Assembly (NCBI GenBank): GCA_963691815.1
Contig: OY829657.1
Location: 23,874,288 to 23,938,287, forward strand
From: Echiichthys vipera
Lineage: Eukaryota > Chordata > Actinopteri > Perciformes > Trachinidae
Direction of reading: 5' to 3'
Length of the DNA: 64,000 bases
Part shown: one piece after another, positions 35,574-45,891 of the stretch
Position numbering within the stretch: the first letter of the stretch is position 1
Layout of the letters: every line of letters begins with the position of its first letter
Program-made: the position numbers and the translations under genes
The notes under the pieces: model-generated
The model's input: the letters and a program-made list of their open reading frames with translations, nothing else
The model's database searches: none
What the model was told of the DNA's origin: nothing

Positions 35574-38500
35574 TATAAAAAAAATGATATAAAACAATAA
35601 TAACATTATCAAAGCTTGAAAGATCTGCCCTGTTGCTAATATATGATTGAACAATTGCTGTTTTGGTGAGAGGTTTAGTTTCATTAAAACTACAATCAAA
35701 TGTTCTATAACAAGTGTTTGATTAATTAAAAAAAATGTCAGTTGATAAAATCACTCATTGTCTGACCCTTTGAAGTCAAAATGAGATTTGTAAAAAGTCC
35801 CATGTAGTCCTGGAAAATCCTGGAAACTCATCAGTTTAAAAATTAAGTATTAAAACCTTGTACAGTCACCAGGCAGCCAATCGGGCACCTCTCTCCCTCC
35901 CACCTCATTTAGCGCCAGACCAATTAGGTGAGTCCTCTGCGTGCCCCCATCTGCCCCTCTAATGACACTGGGAAATGATTAACATTAGCCCTCTCTGCAT
36001 GAAAGCCTCCCGGCAGCTGTGCTGGATATCCATAATGCTTGGTGGTGGGACGTTATGTGCCGTGCTGTGTGTTCATTAACCCGGCAGTTGTTTTGGGAAG
36101 AATGGGAAACGTGTCTGGAATCCTGGATGGCGCGGCGCTCAGGTCACATGCACGTACAGGGCACGACCACTGACCTACTTTGAGAGGAGGAGCACAATGA
36201 AGGAGAAGAAGAGATGATGATGGTGCAGGAGGAGGAGGAAGGGCCAGTGGTGGCTTTATAGGATCGCATGTCATCCCACAATGCAGAATGAAAACTGAAA
36301 CCAGATTCCTACAGGAGCTGGTTATAGGGAAAGCTGTTCACTTTTCCATGCTGCATGTCCAGTTTCATGTTGTGAGAGTGTTTGAGGTGCTTTGGATCTG
36401 AGCATTAATATGAAACAGACATGGAATCATAAGTCATCAAATGATCTTCATCAGCAGATAAAGTTCAATCAGTTGCCATTATTTCTTCCGAGCACTTTAA
36501 CACATTGGAACATCTACAACTCTCAACTCCATCTGCTGAGAAAGATGAAGATAAAATTGTCCTTTAAAATTTAAAATAAAAATTCCAACAATCCCAGATA
36601 TACGTATCCAAATCCAAAGCTTCGGAAACATGCATCTTAAAGTTATGTTTGCCAGTAAGAATTTCTTTTTAAATCTCTGCTGACAGCAACCTGCAACTCT
36701 TTTAATGTAAATGCAGGCCTGTGAGTGTTGTGTTAAAGGAGCTGTACTCATCATTAATACAGCAGCAAACAACTTTTTCTGCGTAAAAATATCTCGAAAA
36801 ACTGTTGTTGTTTCATGTTTTGGGAAACTGTGAGAGCCGTGTGGAGGCAATCCTAGCCTGATCCTCAGGCCACATGGCTCCAGGTTAGCCAATCAGCAAC
36901 AAAACACTTAATACACTTGTGACAGACGAGACTTACTCTGACATTATCAAGTTTTTAAAAAGAAGATGATTTAAAAATGTGGAAGGTTTTTTTTCCTGCT
37001 TAAGCTGAGGCAGTAATGCACAGTTAACCTGATTTTCTGTCTTTGTTTCTGTCCTCTAAAATGTCTCATTGGCTACAGTAAGTTGTATCTGACCAAAGTT
37101 TGTCACTAGTTCAGTGTTTTCACATTCCTCTCCTGAAGCAGCAGATTTCTGTGCATTTCTCTGAAATCTCATATTCAAATGTATCCAACAGCTTTAGTTG
37201 GAACATCTCTAATCTATAAACCAATCAGCTGTCTGATATGTGAAACACTATTGGATGGGGGAACGGCTTGGACACATCACAGGTAAAGGAAGGTGGAACC
37301 TCCAGGTCAAAGTTGATTGTCCCTATAGGGAGAAAATACACTGGCAGCTACAAGCTAACAAACAACAGAAACTAAGAAAAGATGCTAACTACACTTTTTC
37401 CATTCTGAGTCTGGAGCTGACTGGCGACGGGTTCAGGACGCTGAGAACTACAACTCAGCTGCAGATGGCTAATGTTAGCTCTGTGTGAACAAACATGTCG
37501 GCCAATGGCGGATTCTCTCGGATGTGTTGAGTCATCTTGATGGGCGGTTTGCCTGCTTCACTTTCACCTTTGGCTGCTCGTCAACTTCAGGTGGAAGCTA
37601 GTATAATGTCACTGAAGAGTTTCAACCTAGTGCGAGCAAAACTTTGGAAACCGACAATTTCAAGTATAGTGCCTTTAAAAACAAAATATTAATCAAAGCA
37701 GAGTAGTTTTTAAATACTTAAAATTGTGTCTGGCGTGGGACTTTAAAAGCTGCCATCTGATTATTTAATTGATTGAACTGTTTTAATCTTTCGTATTTCT
37801 AATTGAAGATGACTCGTGATATTGCTCTGTGTTCAGTGGGTAAATCTTTCAATTTCATAGGAATGGAGCATTTAAATAAGCCAAATGTGTAGAATTTGTT
37901 CTAGTTTACAACACAGTGCAGCGGTAGACACAAATGTTAAACATAAGCACCGCCCTGAATAGACAACACTTAAGCTTCATGACAGGACATAACGGTTTCA
38001 CGGTCCATTTGATGCTCGTCCTCTTGGATCATTTGAACGACCAACACAGTGTGATCTCCACAGTGAAGCAGTAAACGTTTGGCTTGATGTTTAACTGAAA
38101 GTCTCTCATCTTCTGCATCCATCCACACGGACGACTCACTGTGGCAGATAATCGGCTGAGAAGATGGATGGCTGCCATGCCACCGTCACCAGGCAGCCGG
38201 ATCTCTGGAGCCAGCTGTTTCAGGTAAGACGAGCAAAGACACTGGAGTGGATGGATGGACAAATGCAGAGCAGGTCCTCCTTTAAGTCAACATTCTATTT
38301 GCTGCACAAATATAGTCTGATTTTATCTGATCTTAGCTCAAACATTTTTTCGTCCCCTTACATTTTAAGCAATTTAGATATTATGCAGTTATCTGTCAGC
38401 CCAATAATGAACGTGTGACGTAAAAGATGTTATGTTACAGTTAGCAAACAGACAAAAGAGCAACATTATCACCCTTTTGACGTTGTTCACTATTACTTGA

Positions 38501-38690
38501 GGGATTCCTCAGGACTCTTTTCTCAGTCCCTCATATTTAAAATGAAATTAATGTGCACGTGGGTAAGCACACTTGCAGCTTTGTCTAGTTTCAGTTCTTA
38601 CTGTGACAGCAATTTATTTGGGGAGAGCATTTTCTCCATCTTTTACATGTAAAAAAAAGGGGTTACTATTTTCTCCAAATGTTACTGTAA
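35574..38690. other. Intergenic stretch without recognised genes
   Basis: No coding sequence or firm transposon recognised. 35870-36130 is a higher-complexity patch with homeodomain-type cores. The rest is AT-rich and unique-looking. Confidence 0.75.
35870..36130. promoter_or_regulatory. Candidate conserved non-coding element downstream of jag2
   Basis: Dense in homeodomain-type cores: GACCAATTAGG, TCTAATGACAC, AATGATTAACATTAG and TTCATTAACC, with a CAGCTG E-box and GGGAATGGGAAAC-type sequence near the 3' end (TGGGAAA resembles an RBPJ core). Not coding and not repeat-like by eye. Conservation is not tested. Confidence 0.3.
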
Positions 38691-39166
38691 AGCTGCATTC
38701 ACACCAGAGGTGAATGATGCAAATATAATCGCTAACTAACTGATGCTAACATTTCATAGAGAAACACGGTCAGCAACATAGTAAAAAAAAGCCACTTATT
38801 GCTTCAAAACTTACCGGAGAGTCCGACCTCCTCAATGACCTTCACCCACGCCTCCTCTTTTCTTTATTTTGTCCTGATAGAAGATGACAGTGGTGTCGTA
38901 GAGCACCAGGTGTCCACACACAGCTACAATTAGCTTCTCCTCCATGTTGGTCCGAATGTAAACAACAGTATGTGAGGGAAGTGACGTCCTCGGCTTGAAT
39001 TTGTTGATGATTCATCTCATCTCATCTCATCTTCATCCGCTTATCCGGGGTCGGGTCGCGGGGGCAGCAGCTTAAGCAGGGGACCCCAAACTTCCCTTTC
39101 CCGGGCCACATTAACCAGCTCTAACTGGGGGATCCTGAGGTGTTCCCAGGCCAGTGTGGAGATTTA

Positions 39167-39692
39167 GAGCCTGCTCACACTGTCCTTTTGGCCGCGGCCA
39201 AAACCGGTTTTTCAGCTAAAGTCTAGTACCTTTAAGCAGTGTGAGTGGACCCGCTCCGCGCTCAACTGCGGCCAGCGGGCCGTCCGAGCCCTACGGCAGT
39301 AGCGTTATGTCCGCCTGTTCGGACATGTAAATAGAAGGACGGACCATGCGCGGACATTTAACAACAACAACAACAATGGCGGTGAAAGGTTCACGTTGGT
39401 GTGGTGCGGGCGTGGAGTGTTTACTGCAGATTTGGTCGGATGAAAATATTCAAAAACAGTCGACAAGACGCACAAAAACTCCGAGGTCTATGGAAAGATT
39501 TGTAAACAAAGCCACACACACGCGATCAATGCGTGTGACGTGTTACGGCGTGATGGCGTATGGACAGCAAGAAGCATTGACCGGCCCTGGCAGTGTGAGT
39601 ACAAACGGGGCTGGGGCGCGGGGGGGAAAGGGAGGGGGGACAAGTACCCTAAAGTCCGGGTCTCGGTCCGGGAGGACAGTGTGAGTAGGCTC
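39167..39692. mobile_element. 526-bp Harbinger-like element nested in the LINE
   Basis: Inverted ends GAGCCTGCTCACACTGTCC and (complement) GAGCCTACTCACACTGTCC. Flanks are TTA on the left and ATA on the right; the undisrupted LINE at 43205-43235 has ATA once at this point, so the insertion made a 3-bp duplication. The interior encodes a Myb/SANT-like fragment (see 39346-39525). Too short to encode a full transposase, so non-autonomous. Confidence 0.82.
39346..39525 (+). pseudogene. Myb/SANT-like domain remnant of a Harbinger-type accessory gene
   Basis: SRWCGAGVECLLQIWSDENI, then QKQSTRRTKTPRSMERF, resembles the Myb/SANT-like (trihelix) DNA-binding domain carried by the second gene of PIF/Harbinger transposons, where a W-x(6)-LL-x-IW-x-D-x-xIQ pattern is usual. 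The first helix Trp is present but the frame soon runs into non-homologous sequence, so this is a 5' remnant only. Confidence 0.5.
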
Positions 39693-40308
39693 ATAATCTC
39701 TCCACCTAGTCCTGGGTCTTCCCCAAGGCCTCCTCCCAGCTGGACGTGCCTGAAACAACTCCCTAGGGAGGCGCCCAGGGGGCATCCTTACAAGATGCCC
39801 AAACCACCTCAACTGGCTCCTTTCAACGCAAAGGAGCAGCGGCTCAACTCTGAGTTCCTCACGGATGGCTGAACTTCTTACCCTATCTCTAAGGGAGACT
39901 CCAGCCACCCTCCTGAGAAAACCCATTTCGGCCGCTTATACCCGCGATCTCGTTCTTTCGGTCATGACCCAGCTTTCATGACCATAGGTGAGGGTAGGAA
40001 CGAAGATTGACCGGTAGGTAGAGAGTTTTGCCTTCCGGCTCAGCTCTCTTTTCGTCACAACAGTGCGGTAGAGCGACTGCAACACTGCACCCTCTGCTCC
40101 GATTCTCCGGTCAAACTCACGCTCCATCGTCCCCTCACTCGTGAACATGATCCCGAGGTACTTGAACTCCTTCACTTGGGGTAAGGACTCATTCCCTACC
40201 TGGAGTAAGCAATCCACAGGTTTCCTGCTGAGAGCCATGGACTCAGATTTAGAGGTGCTGTTCCTCATCCCAGCCGCTTGATTGGATGTTTCAAATTTAT
40301 TTGCGTCG

Positions 40309-40354
40309 CTTCAGATTCACCGCGTCAGACGCTTCAGATTCACCGCGTCAGACG
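40309..40354. repeat. 23-bp tandem duplication in the Harbinger-like right arm
   Basis: GCTTCAGATTCACCGCGTCA followed by GAC occurs twice, then a partial third copy. The related fragment near 61300 has the single-copy state, so the duplication happened in this copy. Confidence 0.85.
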
Positions 40355-40487
40355 CTTCAGACGCCCTAGATGCTCCATTTAAGCCACCTCCGCCTGAATC
40401 ACGCGTCATTGCGCCATTTACATTGATTATCAATATAGAGTTGTAGCTTAATTCGCGTCATTCGCCTCTGGTGTGAACGCAGCTTAA

Positions 40488-41221
40488 AGCCCTGTTATTA
40501 TTTACTGTCATATTTCATAAATTAGCTCCACTCAACCCCATGTCAGCTAAAGCATAAAACTTGACCCAGTAGAGAACTATACAGAACCTCACAGGAGCAT
40601 CTTTCCAACAAATGTCCTGCAAAAATCCAAACAGTTGGAATCTGTTTTTTCATTGTTGCACCTCAGCTTGAGACAATAATGGAATGTAAACGGGTAAATC
40701 CAAACTGGTTACGTACCAGGAGCATGCACAGACTCTCCAAGGAAAACATTGTTTTGTTCTGTCTTGGACCTCTTTACAGACTTTGTACCAAAACATGAAG
40801 AGATTTGTTTTATTTACTGATATAATCCATAAGATTTTCATCTCTTTAATTGTTTTTTGAGATACATCATATTATTTCTTATATGACCCACTAATTAAAG
40901 CACTTGTTGCCTACTTGATCATTTGTTTCACTGTGCTGTCAGAATCTCGTGACAGTTTCAGCAAATATAAAATACAAACAAAAAACTTTTTTTATCGACC
41001 AAAGCCTTTATCGCAATTTCATCGAATTTAGGACAATTTAGGACAATATATGTATGAAGTGCAGAGATACGTTGTATAAATTACATTACATTACATTTAA
41101 CTGGCGCTTTTGTCCAAAGCTACTTCCAATAAGTGAACTCAACAATAAGGGTACAAAGCACAAGAGCAAGTTAGTAAGTGCGGTAGCTTCAAATAAGCCA
41201 ATCTATGTGCTATATGCTGAT
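40488..41221. other. Intergenic stretch
   Basis: AT-rich, no gene recognised. A minor TTACATTACATTACA run near 41080. Confidence 0.75.
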
Positions 41222-41759
41222 GAGCTGGATCAGAGGATGGGGGAAGATTCTGGACAGACCAGGTAAACCCAAACGAATAGTGCGGGTGAACTGGGAAATT
41301 CTGGAGGAGGCCCCTGTCCGAGAGATCTTCAACTCACACCTCTGGCGGAGCTTTTCTGTGAAGGTTGGGGGCATTGAACCGGAGTGGGCAATGTTCAAAG
41401 CTTCCATTGCTGAAGCTGCAGCGGTGAGCTGTGGCCTCAGGGTCTTAGGTGCCTCAAGGGGCGGTAACCCTCGAACCCTGTGGTGGACACCGGTGGTCAG
41501 GGAAGCTGTCCGACTGAAGGAGGCCTTCCGGGGTATGCTATCCCAGAAGACTCCGGAGGCAGTTGCAAGGTTCCGACAGGCCAGAAGGACTGCAGCCTCT
41601 GCTATGTAAGAGGCAAAGCAGCGGGTGTGGGAGGAGTTCGGAGAAGTCATGGAGAAGGACTTTCGGGCGGCACCAAGGTGCTTCTGGAAAACCATTTGAC
41701 ATCTCAGGAGGGGGAAACGGGGAACCGTCCAAGCTGTTTACAGTACGGACGGGACGCTG

Positions 41760-42782
41760 GTGACCTCAGCCGATGAGGTAATCGGGCGGTGGAAGGAGCA
41801 CTTTGAGGAACTCCTTAATCCGACTAACACGCCCTCTTTTGTAGAGGCAGAGCTGGAGGCTGATGGGGAATCATTGTCAATATCCCTGGCGGAAGTCACT
41901 GAGGTAGTCAAACAACTCCACAGTGGCAAAGCCCCAGGGGCTGATGAGATTCATCCAGAAATGCTGAAAGCTTTGGGTTTGGAGGGGCTGTCTTGGTTGA
42001 CACGCCTCTTCAACATTGCGTGGAAGTCTGGGACAGTGCCAAGGGAGTGGCAGACCGAGGTGGTGGTTCCTCTTTTTAAAAAGGGGGACCAGAGGGTGTG
42101 TGCCAATTACAGGGGTATCACACTACTCAGCCTCCCTGGTAACGTATACTACAAGGTGCTGGAAAGGAGGGTTCGTCCTATAGTCGAACCTCAGATTGAA
42201 GAGGAACAATGTGGATTCCGTCCTGGACGGGGAACAACGGACCAGCTCTTTATTCTCACAAGGATCCTGAATGGGGCCTGGGAGTATGCTCATCCAGTCT
42301 ACATGTGTTTTGTGGATCTGGAGGAGGCATATGACCGGGTTCCTCTGGAGATACTGTGGGAGGTGCTGCGGGAGTATGGGGTGAGGGGGTCACTTCTGTG
42401 GGCCATCCAATCTCTGTACACCCAAAGCGAGAGCTGTGTCCGGATCCTCGGCAGTAAGTCGGATTCGTTCCTGGTGGGGGTTGGCCTCCGCCAGGGGTGC
42501 GCTTTGTCACCAATCCTGTTCGTGATTTTCATGGACAGGATATCAAGGCGTAGTCGTGGTGGGGAGGGGTTGCAGTTCGGTGGGCTGAGGATCTCGTCTC
42601 TGCTTTTCGCAGATGATGTGGTCCTGATGGTATCGTCGGTCAGTGACCTTCAGCACTCACTGGATCGGTTCGCAACCGAGTGTGAAACGGCTGGGATGAG
42701 GATCAGCACCTCTAAATCTGAGGCCATGGTTCTCAGCAGGAAACCGGTGGATTGCTTACTCCAGGTAGGGAATGAGTCCTGA
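41760..42782 (+). pseudogene. Reverse transcriptase domain of the LINE (open for 340 codons)
   Basis: Contains the conserved RT blocks in order: GKAPGADEIHPEMLKAL, GDQRVCANYRGITLLS, CGFRPGRGTTDQLF, CFVDLEEAYDRVP (first catalytic Asp), GLRQGCALSPILF and LLFADDVVLM (FADD, the other two catalytic Asp). The domain is intact at the active site, but the ORF is cut off at 42780 and the reading frame upstream has stops, with no endonuclease, so the element is dead. The coding frame starts well before the first Met shown. Confidence 0.93.
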
Positions 42783-42925
42783 CCCCAAGTGAAGGAGTTC
42801 AAGTATCTCGGGATCATGTTCACGAGTGAGGGGACGATGGAGCGTGAGTTTGGCCGGAGAATCGGAGCAGAGGGTGCGGTGTTGCAGTCGCTCTACCGCA
42901 CCGTTGTGAAGAAAAGAGAGCTGAG

Positions 42926-42954
42926 CCAGCTTTCATGACTATCATGAAAGCTGG
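42926..42954. repeat. Short palindrome at a LINE deletion point
   Basis: CCAGCTTTCATGA (42926-42938), CTA, then TCATGAAAGCTGG (42942-42954). The minus-strand sister copy has about 80 bp of additional LINE sequence here and only one arm, so the palindrome marks a deletion with an inverted 13-bp copy. Confidence 0.8.
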
Positions 42955-43634
42955 GTCATAACCAAAAGAACGAGGTCGCGGGTACAAGTGGCCGAAATGG
43001 AGGGTGGCTGGAGTCTCCCTTAGAGATAGGGTGAGAAGTTCAGCCATCCGTGAGGAACTCGGAGTAGAGCCGCTTCTCCTTTGCGTTGAAAGGAGCCAGT
43101 TGAGGTGGTTCGGGCATCTAGTAAGGATGCCCCCTGGGCGCCTCCCTAGGGAGGTGTTCCGGGCACGTTCAGCTGGTAGGAGGCCTCGGGGAAGACCCAG
43201 GACTAGGTGGAGAGATTATATCTCCACACTGACCTGGGAACACCTCGGGATCCCCCAGTTAGAGCTGGTTGATGTGGCCCGGGAAAGGGAAGTTTGGGGT
43301 CCCCTGCTAAAGCTGCTGCCCCCGCGACCCAACCACGGATAAGCGGATGAAGATGAGATGAGATGAGATGAGATAAAAAGAAAAAACAATAAACAGTTAG
43401 CAATAAACTCTTAGTCAAATATATATATGAGGTAGATGTAAGAATACTGGTCAAATAAAATTCACAGAAAGTTAAATCAGATAGGTTAAATGTAGTTGAA
43501 TTTTATAAGATAAAATATGTTTGACTTTAATGACAGAAATGAGCAGTAAGATTAAATTATTGCACTTAAGTGGTGGATAAAGTTATTGCACAAAGAAAAG
43601 AAGATAAGAGTCCAGGTGTGTGAGAGTAGATTAT

Positions 43635-43962
43635 TAATTGCACAGTGAGTGGCTCCCACTCCTTCCCTTCTGTCCTCCTCCCCCTGAGTGAGGAGTTGTA
43701 GAGGATGATGGCCTGAGGGACAAAGGTGTTGTTGAGCCTGTTGGTCCTACACTTGGGCAGGAGCAGCCTTCCAATGAACAGGCTCCTCTGGTTGCTGATG
43801 ACGGTGTGCAGGGAGTGGCTGGCATTGTCCACAATGTCCAGCAGTTTGTCCAGTGTCCTCCTCTCTGCCACCGTCACCAGCCAGTCCAGTTTCATGCCGA
43901 CCACAGAGTTGGCCCGTCTGATCACTTTATCCAGTCCGGAGGTGTCCTTGGATATGCTGGAT
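43635..43962 (-). mobile_element. L2-like LINE 3' fragment (minus strand)
   Basis: On the minus strand it encodes LDKVIRRANSVVGMKLDWLV, ERRTLDKLLDIVDNASHSLH, RLLLPKCRTNRLNNTFVPQA and IILYNSS, the C-terminal region after the RT domain of L2/Rex1-type elements. Related to the element at 61487-63123. 5'-truncated remnant. Confidence 0.8.
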
Positions 43963-45788
43963 TTTGAAATATGAAAAGCTTTAATACTTTTTAGTGTCTC
44001 ATCAAAATGTGACACTGTACTGGAACACAAAATACCCACCAGCTCAGATATTACAGAGAAAAGGCTTCGAGCCCCAGCCTGGTTGGCGTATCACATTAAA
44101 ATCTGAGGTATTCCCTGACCTGCTGCTCTGGCGCCACTCAGCTTCTAAACACAATGACCCAGATATAATGAAGCTGAGAGGCTCAGTGACTTTCCCCAGC
44201 CTCCTCCTGCTTCTCACACACACCCTGTCTCTATACACCCAGACTTCGGTCCACACACACCTGTTTTCAGCAGATCACCAGCAGCGTGCTTTAGTCTCAC
44301 ACACTCCAGTGATGATGAAATACTGCCACAACCACTGCTGCTGAACCAGGTCCCTGTGAGTCTGTGTCTGTATCCAGATCAGTACTAATAATAAACTCTC
44401 AGGCTGCTGCTTGCGTCCTGTTTGGTGTTTGGTGCACGGTTTAAGTGAATTTCTAAAATTATGCCAAAATATAATGTGCGTAAAGTACCTTTTGAGGCAA
44501 AGAGGAAGTGACTCACAATATTAACGGCTGCTGTGATGATGCTTCTTAACAGCAGACGAAGATGTGCAACATCAGTGTTTATGAAAAACCTGTGGCCATC
44601 AGCCATCATCACAACTTTTATTTTAGGCCAACTTTTTTTTACAGATTTTGTCACCAAGATAATGTCGCAACTGTGCAAGATAGTCATGAAACTTAACAGG
44701 TATGTAGTTGAGATCAAAATGAAAGCTAAATTTAAACATGGATGTGGTCCGAGCAAGAGCGGTGTGAACTGAAGAGGCAGTGGCCCCCTCCCTACTTCCT
44801 ACTCCCCTACTTCCGGCAGAGGTTCAGCACCGGGCGTGGTGACGTCATGAGCGTACAACGTGACGACGTGAAAGAAGACCATTCATTTTTCTGCTGCAAA
44901 AAGAATGAACACTCTAGATATTATGTCTTATTTTATGTGGGATCATGTATACAGGATGATCACAAAGCCATTATAAGGAAATAATGGGAAAAGTTTTCAG
45001 CCCATTTTGCACCAAATTTCACGTACTGTATCTTGGGGACGTGATGATGTAAAAGACAGAAGCCTTAACTTCCTGCTGCAAAAAGAGTGAATGTTTTAGC
45101 TATAATGGTTTTTATTCTAGATCATTTCACACAGGAGCATGGAAACAACGCCTGCCCAGCAGGAGGTCACCTGCTGATGATGAGCTCCCTATCGCTCCTC
45201 ACATCTCACAAACATCAGTCATCCTGCCTTTAAGGAGCTGCTTGCTGCTGTTGCAGGTTCCTGAAGTTGGAAAATGATTTGTGACTCTGACAGAAAATAA
45301 AACCTTGTATGAGTTTAACCCTAAAGTACCAGCGTGGTGTGATGGAAGCAGATGGAGTCTCAGAGTTGGACAGGCTGTTAGCAGGAGGGAAAGGGAAACG
45401 TGCACATGGATAGGGGAGACAGGGAGGGAGGCAGGAATGCTCAGTGGAGCTCCTGAGGAGAACAGGAGAGCCAGATTCCTCCTCGGAGCGACCACGCCTC
45501 AGCCTCTCAGCTGGCGGTGAGCCCTCCGACTCCTCCCAGGGTTAGGGCCGAGTCCACATGTTCAAACGGAGATGAAAGGCCCCCGGTAGGAAAGGTTGTC
45601 GGTGCCAATACCAACCGCCTGCCAAGTAAACCCTGCTTAGTGGTGCTCTCCCAGATGTTCCCGACACTGAATATTCTGCTCTTCGCCTCTCCCGGACGAG
45701 GAGGGAGCCTCCGCTTGACCCTTTCACATCAAAGTGTGGAGGAGGACTCAAAACAATGAACACTTCCAGAGATGGAAGAGGTGAAAGA

Positions 45789-45799
45789 GTGTGTGTGTG

Positions 45800-45858
<59 letters not shown>

Positions 45859-45891
45859 ATGCATGCATGTGTGTGTGTGTGTATGTGTGTG
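45789..45891. repeat. Compound (GT)n(GCGT)n(GCAT)n microsatellite
   Basis: GT units give way to about ten GCGT units, then GCAT, then GT again. Alternating purine-pyrimidine throughout, so a candidate for left-handed (Z) DNA. Confidence 0.95.

Larger units (their letters stand above)
39013..40277 (-). mobile_element. 5'-truncated non-LTR retrotransposon (minus strand)
   Basis: Read on the minus strand, this is the 3' end of the same LINE family as 41222-43373. It ends in a GATGA-repeat tail (39013-39033 as shown, TCATC repeats), and its 5' truncation point is near 40277. It encodes the C-terminal part of the reverse-transcriptase ORF: SKSESMALSRKPVDCLLQVG, VKEFKYLGIMFTSEGTMERE, YGHESWVMTERTRSRV and RWFGHLVRMPPGRLPRELF. 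It is interrupted at 39167-39692 by another element and the frame is broken. Clade not resolved; the family is common in teleosts. Confidence 0.85.
38691..40484. mobile_element. PIF/Harbinger-like element, host of a nested insertion
   Basis: Left end AGCTGCATTCACACCAGAGG continues GTGAATGATGCAAAT; the right end is its inverted copy with a few changes (complement AGCTGCGTTCACACCAGAGG, then CGAATGACGCGAAT). TAA flanks both sides (38688-38690 and 40485-40487), matching the 3-bp TWA target duplication of PIF/Harbinger. The element's own DNA is 38691 to about 39012 and about 40278 to 40484; the middle is an inserted LINE. The right arm has a 23-bp tandem duplication with CAGATTCACCGCGTCAGACG. A second fragment of this family lies at about 61206-61420. 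Confidence 0.8.
41222..43373 (+). mobile_element. Non-LTR retrotransposon (LINE), 5'-truncated, with reverse transcriptase
   Basis: 2.15 kb copy of a teleost LINE, lacking the endonuclease half. A single frame carries the upstream linker, the reverse transcriptase and part of the C-terminal domain, interrupted by stops (TAA 41607, TGA near 41697, TGA 42780). The C-terminal part continues in another frame after a local deletion: RDRVRSSAIREELGVEPLLL, FGHLVRMPPGRLPREVFRA, RGRPRTRWRDYISTL. It ends ATAAGCGGATGAAGATGAGA with a (GATGA)n tail at 43347-43373. Same family as 39013-40277. Clade assignment needs a tree. Confidence 0.92.

Noticed and set aside
36053..36274. Minus-strand Pro/Leu/Ser-rich frame as a small gene
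   Set aside because: Low-complexity GGA-rich DNA read backwards; overlaps a candidate non-coding element.
38160..38240. Possible coding exon before a GTAAGA donor near 38223
   Set aside because: Short open frame with no protein similarity and no upstream acceptor or partner exon.
39543..39926. Minus-strand frame of 127 codons considered as a gene
   Set aside because: It joins LINE coding sequence to the nested element and is a chimera across an insertion boundary.
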